From: Nannobrachium achirus
Lineage: Eukaryota > Chordata > Actinopteri > Myctophiformes > Myctophidae
Length of the DNA: 64,000 bases
Direction of reading: 5' to 3'
NCBI GenBank assembly: GCA_963921795.1
Contig: OY997649.1
Coordinates: 29,701,866-29,765,865, forward strand
Within the stretch, counting starts at the first letter, position 1; each line of letters starts with the position of its first letter. Below the pieces are notes generated by a model, which saw only the letters and a list, made by a program, of their open reading frames with translations, had not been told where the DNA came from and ran no database searches. Shown one piece after another: positions 11,201-59,868 of the stretch. The position numbers and the translations under genes are program-made.

Positions 11201-14200
11201 GACAGGCCTTTAGACTCCCCCAACTTACTGCCTTGCAGAGCAACAAAAGTGTACAAAAGGGAGGCTACCGTCCATACTGCTCATGTTGTAGTGATGTTGC
11301 ATACAGTGATGCTGGTGGTTTATTCAGCTTGTACCACAGAAACACGGGGCCAGAGAGAGGCTGTTTTACCATTTACTTGCATAGCTCTGTAGTGTTCTAC
11401 AGCATTCCCTAGCATGTATGAGTAAGATGGAGCACCGGTAACACTTATGAGTTTGGTTGACGCAATGGTTGCCAAGCAGCTAATTCAAAATAACACACAA
11501 ACAATCTGCCTTGTTTGTCATGGCTCCAGCTGTGGTGATTAAAAAGTTAGATTATTTTCTCGTTAAGCGCACCTGAGCTTATTCTCTATATGTTTTGTAT
11601 ATTTTGCCTCACTGCTTTTTTCCCCCCTTGAGCTTGATCTTTAGTGTTCATTCTGAGAAAATATTATAGTGGCTGGACTGCCATGGCAGGCAGTTGTTGA
11701 TGGCTTTTGTAAAATGTAGGTTACCCAGTTTGTCTACCCCCCCCTCACTGTCCTAGTTGTGGATTTGCTGTGAGCATCACTAGGAGTGTGGCTGTCTGAT
11801 GACAGACAGAACTGTTCACTACATCTACGACATTTGAACCAGTATGAAACGCCTGGGCCACTCAACTCATTCATCTGTTATTAATATTCATTATTCTTTT
11901 GTACTACAACACACTTGATGTCTATTCGGTTTTGTGGGCTGTTAAAATATGTTGGTATTACATTCATGTGCATAACCAAGATGTAAAGACATCCTGTACT
12001 GAAAGCTGGCTTTGAGCCAAAAAAGACTCTTTCAACGACTCGCATACAGTACAGTACGCCGGCCCCCAGAAATGAATGGTCCATGCATCATAGTAACTTC
12101 TTTCACACTCTGTGAAGTTATGGAGGCTGGGGTGGCAAGGCAGACAGTGCCCCACCCCCCACCATAACCAACCATCCTGCCCCCGAAGACTGCACCCACA
12201 CTGGGTCATTGTACTACCAGGGCAGGCGAGGGTGAAACAACAGTGGCTGGTGGGAGGGAGAGGGGGATGACTGGCCTAGAGAAAAGGGAGAGAAAAGAAT
12301 TGAGAAAACTAGGCAAAGGCAATCCAACACAGATGGAGAGAGCAATAAGCAATCATACAGACAAAGAGTGAAAGGCAGTTGGAGACAGAACATTGGAGAG
12401 ATGGCTGGAGAGAAATGCAGTTACAGAGGCCAAATCTCCCCTCTCTGCTCCTCAGTGGAGGATGACGTGCATTCATTTACTAAATGGCCATCTCATGATG
12501 GGCTGGGTCTGTACTCCGTATTCTCTTTGCTTTGAGCCACAGAATCACTGCTCTGTGTGGAAGGACTGCTGCTGATTTGCTTGTAGAGGCTTGTCTTGTT
12601 AGTTGTTACAGTCTTACAGAAGAGAGTGTGAGAGAGACATACCTGTATACAGTATGGAATTGCAAGGAACTTTACCCTGGAAAGAGGCATTGTGCCAGAA
12701 GTAGAGTCCCGGGCCATTTGTAGGTTCTTTCAATTTACATTGCAAAAAAAAAAGTACAATTGAGTACAAGCCTAAAAACTATCTTGTGGTCTTTATCCTT
12801 TTAGTTGACCTTTGCAGTGAACTGTACTGTCCTGTACTTTTTCCTCTGTAAACTTCCAATAAAGTATTCAATCAATACGCCACATATGTGGATATGAGCT
12901 ATAAATATACACATACATTTATTATAAATCCACATAACCAACATCTGCACCAGCTGCTGTGCTTTGCAAACTGTTAATAAAGTATTCAATCAATCATCTG
13001 AATCAAACTTAAGCTACAAAGAGGGCATATTATGTCTTTAAGTGTTTGGGCTTCATGATTCAACAACGCTGCTTAGCAATGATGAGATGAACAACATGAT
13101 AAATAGCCTACTCACCCCAACGTGCCTTTTGCAGTCATTCAGCTGATTAAACTGACCTCCGCCACATGGCTTGAAGAAGTTGACAGACTGTGTCAGTGGT
13201 TGGTCTCTTCTAGACGAGACGCCCACATCTCCCGCAGCGAATGATTCGCAAGTAATTAATTCAAAATGATTAGTTCTTTTAGGTAAGCAGGAATGAACTT
13301 GGTCCCTTCCTCAAAAGTTATCTCATGTAGTTCCAGTGCTTAATTTGAGGGGGAACAAGGGGAACATGTTTCCTTACCTCTTTGATTGGATCCGGCACCT
13401 ATTTTATTGGATCCGTCACCTATTTGATTGGATCCGGGACCTTCCGTGTCAATCATAATAGTGCTGTTTGGTCATTTATGTTTTCATCCTTCCAAATAGA
13501 GACCTTTTTGGCTGCAGCATTTTTCTTTACTTTAGATTTTCTTGTTTTTGTGGTGGTGCTTCATAGGTGACAGTGACACACAATAGACAAGTCTTATACA
13601 CACACGTACATTTAATATGCCAGTTATTTAGATTGATCATTCCAATTTGCTAGATTAACTACCAGTGTTTATTGCTGCAAATGTTATACTTGGTGCGTAA
13701 ATTAAGGTAAATAAATAATGGGTGCAGCCCGCGTGTGCGTGCAGCCCGGGATCTGGCACCTATTCACTGACAAATTAAGCACTGTGTAGTTCATTTATTT
13801 CCTCCATGTTGAAAGACTGGTGACTCGAGGTTCAGTCAGTCAGTTGCAAAATGCAACATTTTGACTGGCTGAAGAGAGACAAGCCTAAAAACTATCTTGT
13901 GGTCTTTATCCTTTTAGTTGACCTTTTCAGTGAACTGTCATGTACTTTTTCCTATGTTAAACTTCCAATAAAGTATTCAATCAATAGGCCACATATGTGG
14001 ATATGAGCTATATACACATACCGGTACATTCATTTCGCCATTGGGCTGAACTACATTAGGATTGTGGAACCTGAAGTGCTGAATGGAGAACAGATTATTT
14101 AAAACTTGTGCATAGGAACAAAATGAACAATAGTTGCCATCACTACACTTGGCATCAAACTTTGCATGCTCACTCCCAGTAGAACTAAGAATACACTCCG

Positions 14201-16537
14201 CTGTGTGTGCGTGCACACTTACCAATTCAGCTATAGTTGACTCACTGGGGCCTCAAGCACACGGGAAAAACACCTTTACGACCATAATGAAACACTAATC
14301 ATGAAATCAGTTCTTTTTGACAAGTGAAGATAAAGTAAAAGTTGGACTCAACCGATTTAACTCATTCATTGCCTTTTCAAGATGGCCGCCAAGTACCAGG
14401 ATGCCACGTTCCTAAATTTCTAGTGCACGGATACGTTTTTAGTGCATGGATGGTGCACGCCCCTAGATCATGCACCATATGTGTATTACTTTTTCACAGC
14501 TTTCAAACAAAAGAATCCGCTTGGAAATCCGTTCAGGCATTCATGAGATAGAAGCCTTCAAATTCAAACAAAACAAACAAACATGGCTGCCATTTTGAAA
14601 GATGTGTTTGTTATGGGGCTAAACATGCAATTTCTAGTGAATTTCTATCCCATTACTACTGACTGTATACTTCATTTCAGCTTGCCTTAGTTACTTTATT
14701 TCAAAGTCAAGTACTGTATTAATTTATTTAGATTGATTGAATACTTTCTTTGTTAACAGTTTACAAATTGACAGAGGTGCGGTTTACAATGATTGTTCAA
14801 AGCATAACACAAAAGGTACAGGGGCTGTTTCCATTGTGGTCCTGAAAGTAGGGTTAGCACCTAGTTACGTTTTAGCTTATGTTATAACATGTGTAAAGGA
14901 TTTCTGTCTTGTCCCTTCACAGACCACAAGTCAGGAAACACTTCTCTGGATACTCTGCTGGCTCTACTGCAGGCAGAGGGAGCCAAAATAGAGGAAGAGA
15001 CGGAGGTAAGAACTGTACTGCCATCTTCCACCGCACGTCACATGTGGCCCATGCCTGCCTGAAATATGTTTTTTGTATTACAGAGGCTTGCATTATTCAC
15101 AGCGTGTTAGGGCTTCCTTGTGGGATGACATGTTGACTTTGAGTAAACTCATCTGAGTCATCTGATGAAAATATATCATTCAGATTTTTTTCTCTCTCTC
15201 CAAATTAGGTACAAATGATCTCGTAAGCCATGTGATAATGACGGTCAAACGGGTTTGATATTTTATACTGGCTACATGTAATTAGTTATACAATTTTCTT
15301 TCACAGAAACGCAACACATCATGAATGCTGCATTCAGTCATCCCCAAATTGGAATTGCATGATGCTATTGGGTATCTCAAAAACTACTTTAACTTCTGCC
15401 CATACTAGGGCTGTCTTCGACTCAGGATTTATCAAGTCGATTCGAGTCGCGGGGGTTAATCCGACGCGTCGACGAATCGTTTGTGTAAAAAAAAAAAAAG
15501 TTGTGCTTTAATGACTGGAGAGGAGGCGCGACCGCGACGCATTGATAGAGTACCGGTACAACAGCTGTTGTAAACCACTATGATTGGTGGATTCTCTGCT
15601 TTGAAAACTGCCTGGTTGTAATGATTGTATGCCTCTCCAAGGCTAAAGGAACAGGGCTAAAGCGCTAGCATGCTAACGATTTAGCCCTGTTCCTTCTGGA
15701 GGAAAAACAACACCAAAGTAGGCTAAAGGTAACAATAATGTAACATCACTGCGTCGATGCAGAGCGGCACACGGCTGCATCACAATGCAAGCAAATTGTC
15801 ATAATCTAAAACTTTTTAAGAAGTCCTCTACTCCACCGCAGTCCTCTGCCTTAGACCACCACCACAGAGCCACACTCAGCGAGTCAGCGGCAGTGAGTGA
15901 AAGTGAAAGCGCATCGCGCTGCTGCTTCTTGGTCAGCATTAACAAGTAGAATAACAACAAGTCGACGCATTTCCTCTCAAAGCGGTTAACTTCAAAATAA
16001 GAGCACCTTGTTATATGATCAAGGCAACTTTCAAATCACGTGAACTGGTTTTATTTTTAAGTCTAGTTGCAAGCAGTAGGAAGTATGGACTAAATAGGAA
16101 GAACATGACAGTCCAGCGCTCTCATACCGCACCGGTGTGATAAAAAATAATATATTTTTGACGGCTCGACTCAAACAATTGGCGTCGATTCCGGGGGCTT
16201 AAAACGACGCGTCGATTCGTCGAATTTTTGAAGACACCCCTAGCCCATACACAGCACCACACAAACGTTCAAAGTTGCAACTCTTCCTTCAAAGTCTTCA
16301 ATACATATACATAATGTATACAAATTATGATTCTGGCCGTGTAGACATCAACTGGTTGGCAGAAGCATACTACAGCGTCACTTCTATTTATTTATTTTTG
16401 AGCGGTGGTCACAACGCTCCTATACGTGGCCGTGTGTGTGGGTCTGTCTGTCTGTCTGTCTCCGTGTCTGTCTGTCTGTCTGTCTGTAGCCTGCAGTAAC
16501 CTTTTCTGACCACACATGTTAAGGGAGGGGCGCTGTT

Positions 16538-16594
<57 letters not shown>

Positions 16595-17198
16595 ACCGCT
16601 CAGTTCACACGAGTGTGATTTTTACTTTGTGAAAGTATTTAAACATTTATTTGTTTCTAAATCCTTTTTCCCCCATCTCTGTCCACAGAATATGGCAGAC
16701 TCCTTCCTTGATGGTGATGTGACCCTGGACACGTTCATTGATGCCTACCAGAGCAACAGGAATCTGGCCCACTTGCGGCGGGTGAAGATTGAAAAGCTGC
16801 AGGAGATGGTGCTAAAAGGCCAGCGGCTCCCCCAGGCCCCTCCTTCTAGCAGTGCCCGCCCACAGGACGCAATATCCCGGCCTTTACCCCTCCTCCCGGA
16901 GGTACCCGGCGATGGCAATTCTCCAATCCCTCATCCCCGGAGGAAACCCCCGCTTCCTCCATCGCAACATGCCCCAAGCCCGCCTCCATTTACCACAACC
17001 TCGTCGCCGCAGCCCCAGCCTCAGCCTCCAATATTTTACGCGGCTACTCCTTACCCGCCAATCCCTCCCAGAGCAGGACAGCAGTTCCCCAATGCCAGTT
17101 CTGGCTATCCCAATCCCTTCCTGTCTCAGTACCCCCCTGCTCTGCCACAAAGGCCCCCGCCACGCATGGCTGCACAGCCTGGCTTCATCATGCAGTAA
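2194..17198 (+). CDS. vps37b: vps37b, ESCRT-I subunit VPS37B, complete gene (4 exons)
   Basis: CDS = join(2194-2298, 9245-9416, 14923-15005, 16689-17198), 870 nt, 289 residues (human protein about 285). ESCRT-I sorts ubiquitinated cargo on endosomes and works in multivesicular body formation, cytokinesis and virus budding; VPS37 binds TSG101 and VPS28 in a coiled-coil stalk. The Mod(r) domain spans roughly residues 10-168. Landmarks are QLNELLEDDEKL near the start, KEMTLASNRNLAEENL, FEAYQ, LDTLLALLQAEGAKIEEETE, and FLDGDVTLDTFIDAYQ leading to RVKIEKLQEMVLKGQRLP. Residues 169-289 form a proline-rich tail that ends in a PLPQRPPPR/QPGF-like motif diagnostic of VPS37B rather than A, C or D. The start is the first ATG of exon 1 and gives the conserved N-terminus. 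All junctions are GT-AG with phases 0, 1 and 0. Confidence 0.95.
5119..5783. mobile_element. Palindromic MITE (ends AATAAAGGCCC / GGGCCTTTATT) split by a LINE fragment
   Basis: The left end AATAAAGGCCC...CCCACTGGGCCAG pairs with the right end CTGGCCCAGTGGG...GGGCCTTTATT. Further inverted repeats at about 5150-5283 (ATAAAAAAATATCTTTCTCC and its complement) make it a foldback. A LINE 3' fragment at 5289-5625 interrupts it. No convincing target site duplication of the MITE itself was found. Confidence 0.7.
5289..5625 (+). mobile_element. Non-LTR retrotransposon 3' end (Rex/RTE-type tail), 5'-truncated
   Basis: An open frame at 5331-5648 reads RWFGHLVRMPPERLPRKVL, then GRRPRGRPKTRWRDY and LAWERLGI. 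This C-terminal segment recurs in fish LINE reverse transcriptase proteins. It ends in a GATGGATGGATG 3' tail and is flanked by a perfect 10-bp duplication, TGTTTAACTG, at 5279-5288 and 5626-5635. This fits a 5'-truncated target-primed insertion. The reverse transcriptase core is absent, so it is a dead copy; exact clade assignment is uncertain. Confidence 0.75.
8393..8419. repeat. Perfect 11-bp hairpin
   Basis: GCCTGTGAGAG and CTCTCACAGGC separated by a 5-base spacer. It is isolated in intron 1 and no function is evident. Confidence 0.6.
9245..9416 (+). CDS. vps37b: vps37b exon 2 (codons 36-93 in part)
   Basis: Acceptor AG at 9243-9244, donor GTACTG from 9417, leaving phase 1. It encodes the core Mod(r) helix (KEMTLASNRNLAEENL ... 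FEAYQLRKS). The in-frame Met at its first codon is internal because exon 1 supplies the conserved N-terminus. Confidence 0.93.
10672..10973. mobile_element. TTAA-flanked foldback MITE (copy 1)
   Basis: TTAA at 10672-10675 and 10970-10973 flanks long inverted repeats beginning AGGAGTAGTTCACCCCCAAA. The arms run inward for more than 100 bp (ATTGATTA, TCACATTCCTAAGACAAAAA). TTAA duplication is typical of piggyBac/Kolobok-type non-autonomous elements. A second copy is at 20745-21029. Confidence 0.8.
12766..12918 (+). repeat. 150-bp dispersed repeat, copy 1
   Basis: Strongly similar to 13879-14021 over its whole length. It includes CTTCCAATAAAGTATTCAAT and CACATATGTGGATATGAGCT. The AATAAAGTATTCAATCAAT end recurs at about 12970 and, inverted, near 14735, suggesting a retroposon 3' end. 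Confidence 0.7.
13879..14021 (+). repeat. 150-bp dispersed repeat, copy 2
   Basis: Second copy, same orientation, 1113 bp downstream of the first, with a few substitutions and small gaps. Confidence 0.7.
14923..15005 (+). CDS. vps37b: vps37b exon 3 (codons 93-120)
   Basis: Acceptor CTTCACAG ending at 14922, donor GTAAGA from 15006, phase 1 in and phase 0 out. It encodes SLDTLLALLQAEGAKIEEE, nearly identical to vertebrate VPS37B. Confidence 0.95.
15406..16242. mobile_element. hAT-like non-autonomous element, 837 bp (ends TAGGGCTGTCTTCGACTC / GAAGACACCCCTA)
   Basis: Terminal inverted repeats plus subterminal CGACGCGTCGA motifs at both ends, flanked by a perfect 8-bp duplication GCCCATAC at 15398-15405 and 16243-16250. 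There is no transposase open frame. The perfect duplication suggests a fairly recent insertion. Confidence 0.9.
16539..16593. repeat. (CA)n microsatellite
   Basis: Uninterrupted CA dinucleotides, about 27 units, upstream of the vps37b exon 4 acceptor. Confidence 0.97.
16689..17198 (+). CDS. vps37b: vps37b exon 4 (codons 121-289, stop)
   Basis: Acceptor TCCACAG ending at 16688. It encodes the end of Mod(r) and the Pro-rich tail, with the TAA stop at 17196-17198. A (CA)n tract lies about 95 bp upstream of the acceptor. Confidence 0.95.
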   Translation, partial: NMADSFLDGDVTLDTFIDAYQSNRNLAHLRRVKIEKLQEMVLKGQRLPQAPPSSSARPQDAISRPLPLLPEVPGDGNSPIPHPRRKPPLPPSQHAPSPPPFTTTSSPQPQPQPPIFYAATPYPPIPPRAGQQFPNASSGYPNPFLSQYPPALPQRPPPRMAAQPGFIMQ

Positions 17199-19940
17199 AA
17201 AGAAAGAAAAAGAAACGGGTGGCTGTTGAGAGGAGGCAACGCGTATCGTGGACTCTTAATACCCACCGGAACGCCTCTGGAACTCCTCTGGATACTATCA
17301 TCATCCACGTGTCAGCTTTTCAAAGGAATACGACACGTCACGCAATACAAGAGAGCCCGACATTTAACACCGGCTGGTCTGGTCATGTTCAGTGAAACAG
17401 ATCATCTCTCTGGATTCTTGTTCCTTCTTTCTTGCCACAAAATACTCCCATCGTCTAACATATGGACCTGACCCAGTCTGACTCACTCTGCTGGCCTGAA
17501 TCCCTTCAGTGGAAGGGGCTAACAATAGGCTGTAGTGAACCAGGTGTCCGTCAATGGAACACTGTTCTGGGACTTGGCATCTCACACTAGATTAACTTCT
17601 CAGCACTTTTTTTTTTGTCATTGGGCAGCACCCTTGGCTGTGCATGCCCCTCAGTTTCAGTCTATCATCTCCCTCGTGTTACCAGGACACTACATGCTCC
17701 TGTGACTATGCTGTCTAAGGAAGACTTCAGTCGTTCAAAAGAGTTTATTTTCTTCAGTTTTCCAGTTGGAGCTTAGTAAATTTGACTGGTAAAATATATG
17801 CAAACAAAGAGAGACCTTAATTACTGTGCAGTTTTGATAAACAAATATCTCCCAGATTATGTTGTGGCAAAACTGCATCTGTGCTGTTTTTTTTCTTTGT
17901 TTTGTTTTGGAGGGAGTGAGTGAGGGGGGAAGAATCCAAAAGGTACATAGAAATATTTAAATTTCAATAATATTTTACAATAGTGTACTAATGGAGTTAT
18001 GTTAATGCTTTTACAGGATAGACTGATTAACATTGTTCTGTGTACACAAGGGCTTTTGGTAGAGCATCTCTTCTATGGACAAGAGTTTAAAGAGTGTGCA
18101 GATTTGCCTCGTTCAAGAGGACCAAACATTGCTCCTGGTCCTTATCTCAAGGCAGATATGGAAGAAGAAAGCACAGCTTGGATGTTGAAGGAAGGAGGGT
18201 GAGTTGTGTAGAAGCACTCCAATAAATACACAACGGAAGAACAGGCCTTAAGTTTGAGTTATACTTGGTTGCGCATGTGCACCGTGTCGCGCACAGAAAA
18301 TACAATCTTCAAATACAAATCTACAAGCTCACAATGCATTGCAGTGTGATGCGTGATATAGTAGATCTTCTGTTTTCGGTTTGTGACAGTGGTTCAACCA
18401 AGTATAAATCATGTGCCTTGCCTAAAAATGAAGGATCTTTGATGTATAGCCATATACTGTTGTACATTTCTTCTGTGTTTTGTCACAGGTTCCTGTTGTA
18501 ATGCAAACACTCCTTTTATGATGTCCATTGTCTTGAACGTCCAACTGGGATACAGTTATGCCAACAAATCTCTTTGAACCTCTTACCTTTCCTATCACAA
18601 TGGCTCTGCACCAAAGACTTTCCAATGTCACTGTTTTGTTCAATATTTTCTGCCATAATCCTTTTTTATAAAATACAAGTGTGACATTTGATTAGATAAT
18701 TGACTATATTTTCCCATCATATCTGCTGTGAAGAAGGTATTGTTTGTAACAGATTAATGGATCCACATTAGTAATGTGGAGCTACAGTAATAATTGTCAT
18801 ATTAAGCCACCATTAAAATTCAATAGCGTTGAGTTTGTAGACTACATGCCAGTCAAATCTCACAAAAATAGTCACTTAGCGTGGGTGGTTCTATATCTTA
18901 AATTTGACTATTTTGCGATATAGGGGGAAAACATCACTATTCTGCGACTACTGTCTCTGTGCACTGTTGAAGAGCCATGAGTGCCTACACTTGAAACTGA
19001 TGTTGATCACACTGTCGAGGACAGGCATCCTGATTCTAATCCAGGCCTCTCTGTTTGTGTATACAGCACACTGACTTGATCTGACAGCTCTGTCCCCCCC
19101 AAATCTCCCGTAAATAACGCTGCACCCTCCACACCATCCAGATCTGACATTGACACTCCAATCCCACATACACTCCCATTCCCCCCTGGCAGTAAATCAA
19201 CATTAGCTCTTTTCCCGTCCTACTGCAGTTGATTTGACAAGATGCCAGAAGGTACAAGATTGAGCTTTGAAGTTTGACTTGTCTCATGTCCTGAAAGCCT
19301 GGATTTGCATTTGGCTGGAAGCCAGAGTTGAGTGCTGCTGTAGAACATGTGCCAGTCAGAGAGACGGGCCCTCAGGATGTGTGCCTACTGGTGCTTGTGG
19401 TTTTCTTCCATTCTTTCTATATTGTACTGACGTTTGTCTGGGGCAGAGGGTTTTTAAGATTTGTGCATGTTTCAAGATGGGCAATAGGGGCTCCCTCCCT
19501 AGATTATGTTTCATATCATATTGATTGAAGTTAAAGTGTTTCCCTCAATGACCATATTCACGTGATGGCCATTTTTTATTATTATTCTTTTGGAGGTGGG
19601 TGGAGTAATAGCAAAATGGCTGCCATGTGACTATAGTCTATGGGAAGAAGAGGACCACAGACTGAGCAAAGACTGCTTTGTTGGCAAGTAAAACATATAT
19701 ACACGCCTGCATAAGTTAAAGTATCAATGTCAATAAACCAGCATTTCTAACAACTAACAACAATTATTGTGTGCATGGCCTCCTCTTAACACTTTTTGTT
19801 TAGGTTTTGAGCTGAACCCCTGTATTCCTGGTTTTATATGTGGTTGGTGACATTTTCAGTGTAATGTAGGAATTTACGTATAATGAATGTTTAAGTGGAG
19901 TTAAGGCTATTTTCAAATTCAATAAATAAAACTTAAGTTT
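17199..19940 (+). other. vps37b 3' UTR (extent uncertain) and downstream sequence
   Basis: No open frame of interest follows the stop. Candidate polyadenylation signals are AATAAA at 18221-18226 and the pair at 19921-19930. One hairpin-module copy (18312-18378) would lie inside the long 3' UTR if the distal signal is used. Confidence 0.5.
18312..18378. repeat. Shared hairpin module, degenerate copy
   Basis: AAATCTACAAGCTCACAATG pairs imperfectly with a right arm ending in TAGATCTTCTGTTTTC. No recognisable host element flanks it. Confidence 0.65.
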
Positions 19941-20501
19941 TTGTATTTAGTTTTATTTTGTCTGTTTTTCTCCTTTATTGTGGGCATCTCATAGGGGCAC
20001 CTTCAGATGGCTTTTATGTATGAATGCTTACGTCTGTGGTCACACGCTTACTTAAGGTGAAACAAGAGCGGCACCTAGTGGATGTGGGGTGTTATGTACA
20101 CAGTAATGTAAGTATTCCAATAAAATGGGATAGCTTTTTGTGTAAACTAAAATCCTACCCCAAAAAAGCAACAGGTGAATTTTCCCTCTTTTCATGCGCA
20201 GACATTTGAGGAAAAGGCACTTGCATTCATCCAAGATTGATTCTACACAATCTGATGTAAGAAGCCAGGTGCCTTTGCAACAGTGGTGCAGTAAGTATAT
20301 TTACTGTTAAGGTACAGTTTTGAGATATTTGTGCTTTGGAGTATTTCCAATACTTTAATTTACTTCTACTCCACTACATCTCGCATCCAAATATTGTACT
20401 TGTATTCCACTGCATTTATTTGAAAACTAGTTAGGCCTACTTTGCAGATTTTGATTATTTATTATTACAAAACACTTAAGCCATATCAATTTTGGCCATT
20501 T

Positions 20502-20569
20502 AAAATATCTGATCTACACAATGCGTCGCGATGTGCTACGCATTTTGAGCTTGTAGATCTGCTATTTTC
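20502..20569. repeat. Shared hairpin module in family F7 element
   Basis: The right arm is intact (GAGCTTGTAGATCTGCTATT); the left arm has lost a few bases around the CTACACA segment. Confidence 0.75.
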
Positions 20570-20744
20570 AAAAAAGATATTGTACTTTTACTCCACTACA
20601 TTTATTTGAACACTTTTGTTAATAGTTGTAGATTTTGATTATTAGGCCTATTATAAAACACTTCAACCATATCAATTAAGATGTTGAAAACTTGAAATGG
20701 GACATTCTGCATAGCATAATGAGTACTATTACTTTTGGTACTTT

Positions 20745-21029
20745 TTAAAGAGTAGTTCAACCCCAAAATGACTTTTTTTCTATTGATTAGTCATGCCATG
20801 GAGACTTGAGTTCAATAATATTTTTTGTATTTGTCGCATTCAAGACAAAACATTGATTCTAGTAAATGTACCACCATTGATTCTGGATGGGGACCCAAAT
20901 GCATTTGGGTGAGAATCAGATGCCGAACACCGGTACATTTTCTGTGACGAATACAAAAAATATTATTGAACTCAAGTCTCCATGGCATGACTAATCAATA
21001 GACAAAATGGGGGTGAACTACTCCTTTAA
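20745..21029. mobile_element. TTAA-flanked foldback MITE (copy 2), nested
   Basis: Same family as 10672-10973, with TTAA at 20745-20748 and 21026-21029. It is inserted within the older F7 element, which orders the two insertions. Confidence 0.8.
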
Positions 21030-21170
21030 ATAGCCTACATTTTGATGCCAATACAATACCTTTGTACTTTTACTCAAGTTCATTATTGTGAATTCCGTTT
21101 TTTTATTTTTTTTTATTTATTGTAACAGAGTATTTCCATATTGCAATTTTGAGTACTTTTTCCACCACTG

Positions 21171-21998
21171 CCTTCAAAGTAGTAAACCGAGTGTTGTGTT
21201 GAATGCACCCCAACCTTCTACACGTGTTACGTTTCCATAGCTACGTCACATCGGCTCCACCATGTTGTAGGAAATCCGCCTGTTCTGCCTGCGCTCCCTG
21301 TCAGATTAGAGTTTAATCCGAGGGGATACATACGGTCAACGCGCTCTGTTCACAGCGGCGGAGTAGGCGTCGGTGCATGCAAAGTGCAAACCCAAGTGTC
21401 ATCGCGGCATTGGACGCGTTTCTTATTTTTTTCATGTTAACTGAGCAGCAGGTTGGAAAATGAGACGCCAGAATTCGGGCTGCGGTTGTTTCCCAGTTTG
21501 ACTGCTAACATTTTTAGCCTGCTAGCCTCTTCGCTAGCTGGCTAACTAGCTGAAAAGGAGTAAGAAATCGGATTAGCTGCAGCTATACCGTTAGCTGCTC
21601 GCCAATAATATCCAGGTATTTGATGCACGTACCTGGCAACCAACCTCACAGCGAATTGGTGGATCTTTTTATTTTTCATGTGTTTTTTTTCTCCTCTTTT
21701 TTCCCCCCACCCCTTTTTTGTACGTGTTTTTTAATTTCACCTCATTGATTTGAGGCCCTTAACGATTTTGTTCTTAATTGTCACCGACGTAAATGTTGCA
21801 ACAAGGTTGACAACCTGATAGTTGATCCAGCCAACGGCAGGCTGCTCGTTGGTTGGCCAACCTTTAGCTGTTATTTAAAAAAGACAAAGTGACAGCGACT
21901 CGAAACGGAATAGACGGCCGAATTGATGCGCTAGCTGGCACCCAGCAAGTTCACTGAACAATATTCTGATATAAATCTAGACTTCAGACGGAGCCAAC
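21171..21998 (+). promoter_or_regulatory. ppp3cc promoter region and 5' UTR
   Basis: CpG-richer sequence than its surroundings, upstream of the calcineurin ATG. Visible motifs are an E-box CACGTG at 21221-21226 and a CRE-like TACGTCAC at 21242-21249. Several upstream ATGs exist, so the 5' UTR may be long or partly intronic. The transcription start is not determinable here. Confidence 0.4.
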
Positions 21999-58903
<36,905 letters not shown>

Positions 58904-59420
58904 GCGTGCTGAACATACAGTACATACAGTAGCATGTACGCACGCACATGCACACACCCCACTGTCACTCAACCCCCTCCTATCCTATCCAGGCTCCAAG
59001 TCTCTTTTCACGCATCAATCTTTCTTTCTCTCTTTGTCTGTCTTCTGTTGGCCTACATTCGGACAGGCAAAGGAACTGGACACCTCTAAAAGGAAAACTC
59101 AAAACGAAACAAGAAAACTGTGTTTTCTGCTGGAAAACGACAATGGTGTGACGTGAGAGCAGAGAAAAATGTTTTATTTATTAAATGGATTATATTAGAT
59201 ATATTGTATGTAATAGCTACAAATTATTGAATGAATACATTTCACAATCATTCAAATGTATTATGTACACTGAAGCTATAAATTATAGATAATTGTCAAT
59301 GATTGAGCGGAAGGGAGAATACTTAGTACATTTTAGTTGATTTAATCATACAGTGCCGTAGACAGACCCTTTATTAAGCAGTTCTGCTTAATTTATACTC
59401 CGATTTATGGTGTTGTCGCA

Positions 59421-59490
59421 TGCCAAAAATAACCGGCCTATAATCTCACAGCGCGAAGCACCGTGACCTTGTAGATCTGCTGTCTTCGGC
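59421..59490. repeat. Shared hairpin module, decayed
   Basis: GCCAAAAATAACCGGCCTAT and a right arm ACCTTGTAGATCTGCTGTCT; it ends two bases before the F2 element at 59492. Confidence 0.75.
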
Positions 59491-59491
59491 A

Positions 59492-59868
59492 TAGGGATGG
59501 GATGATAATCGCTATTAGCGTTTATCGCGATAAAAACACACTTACATTAATCTTATCGTGGAGATTTAAATTTATCGCAAAATGATCCTCAATCATGCAC
59601 TGGGATCAATGCACCTTTTGTCGAGCTGCATATCTGATGCCATTTATAATTCGTAAAACGGTCCTGGAAATAACGTAGCCAACTTGATGCAGTCTTTTTT
59701 TTTTTTTTTTTTTTTTCAGTCAATCAGCAAAGAAATAGCTGATCTACAAGGCAAATGTTCCGCCCCATGATAATGGCTGTTGGGGATATTTTGATTAGCA
59801 CAATATCGTAAATCACAATTGCTTTGGTCACAATCGTGACATGACATTTTCATATCGTCCCATCCCTA
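59492..59868. mobile_element. hAT-like F2 element, 377 bp
   Basis: Ends TAGGGATGGGATGATAATCG and CATATCGTCCCATCCCTA. Flanks CTTCGGCA and CTTGTCTG do not make a convincing duplication. Includes a half hairpin module at about 59730-59758. Confidence 0.8.

Larger units (their letters stand above)
9417..14922 (+). other. vps37b intron 2
   Basis: About 5.5 kb without a coding exon. It contains a TTAA-flanked foldback MITE at 10676-10969 and a duplicated 150-bp unit at 12766-12918 and 13879-14021. A pair of inverted GATGGCCGCC/GGCTGCCATTTTG motifs at about 14371-14606 may mark another small element. I see no RNA gene. Confidence 0.8.
15006..16688 (+). other. vps37b intron 3
   Basis: About 1.7 kb. 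Half of it is the hAT-like element at 15406-16242, followed by a TGTC-rich stretch (about 16440-16490) and the (CA)n tract at 16539-16593. Confidence 0.85.
20281..21170. mobile_element. hAT-like element (family F7, ends CAGTGGTGCAGTAAGT / ACTTTTTCCACCACTG)
   Basis: The ends form a terminal inverted repeat of the type seen in many fish hAT MITEs. The interior repeats a TACTTTTACTCCACTACATT motif. Flanks CCTTTGCAA and CCTTCAAAG resemble each other only partly, so it is older. It carries the hairpin module at 20502-20569 and a nested TTAA MITE at 20745-21029. Confidence 0.7.
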
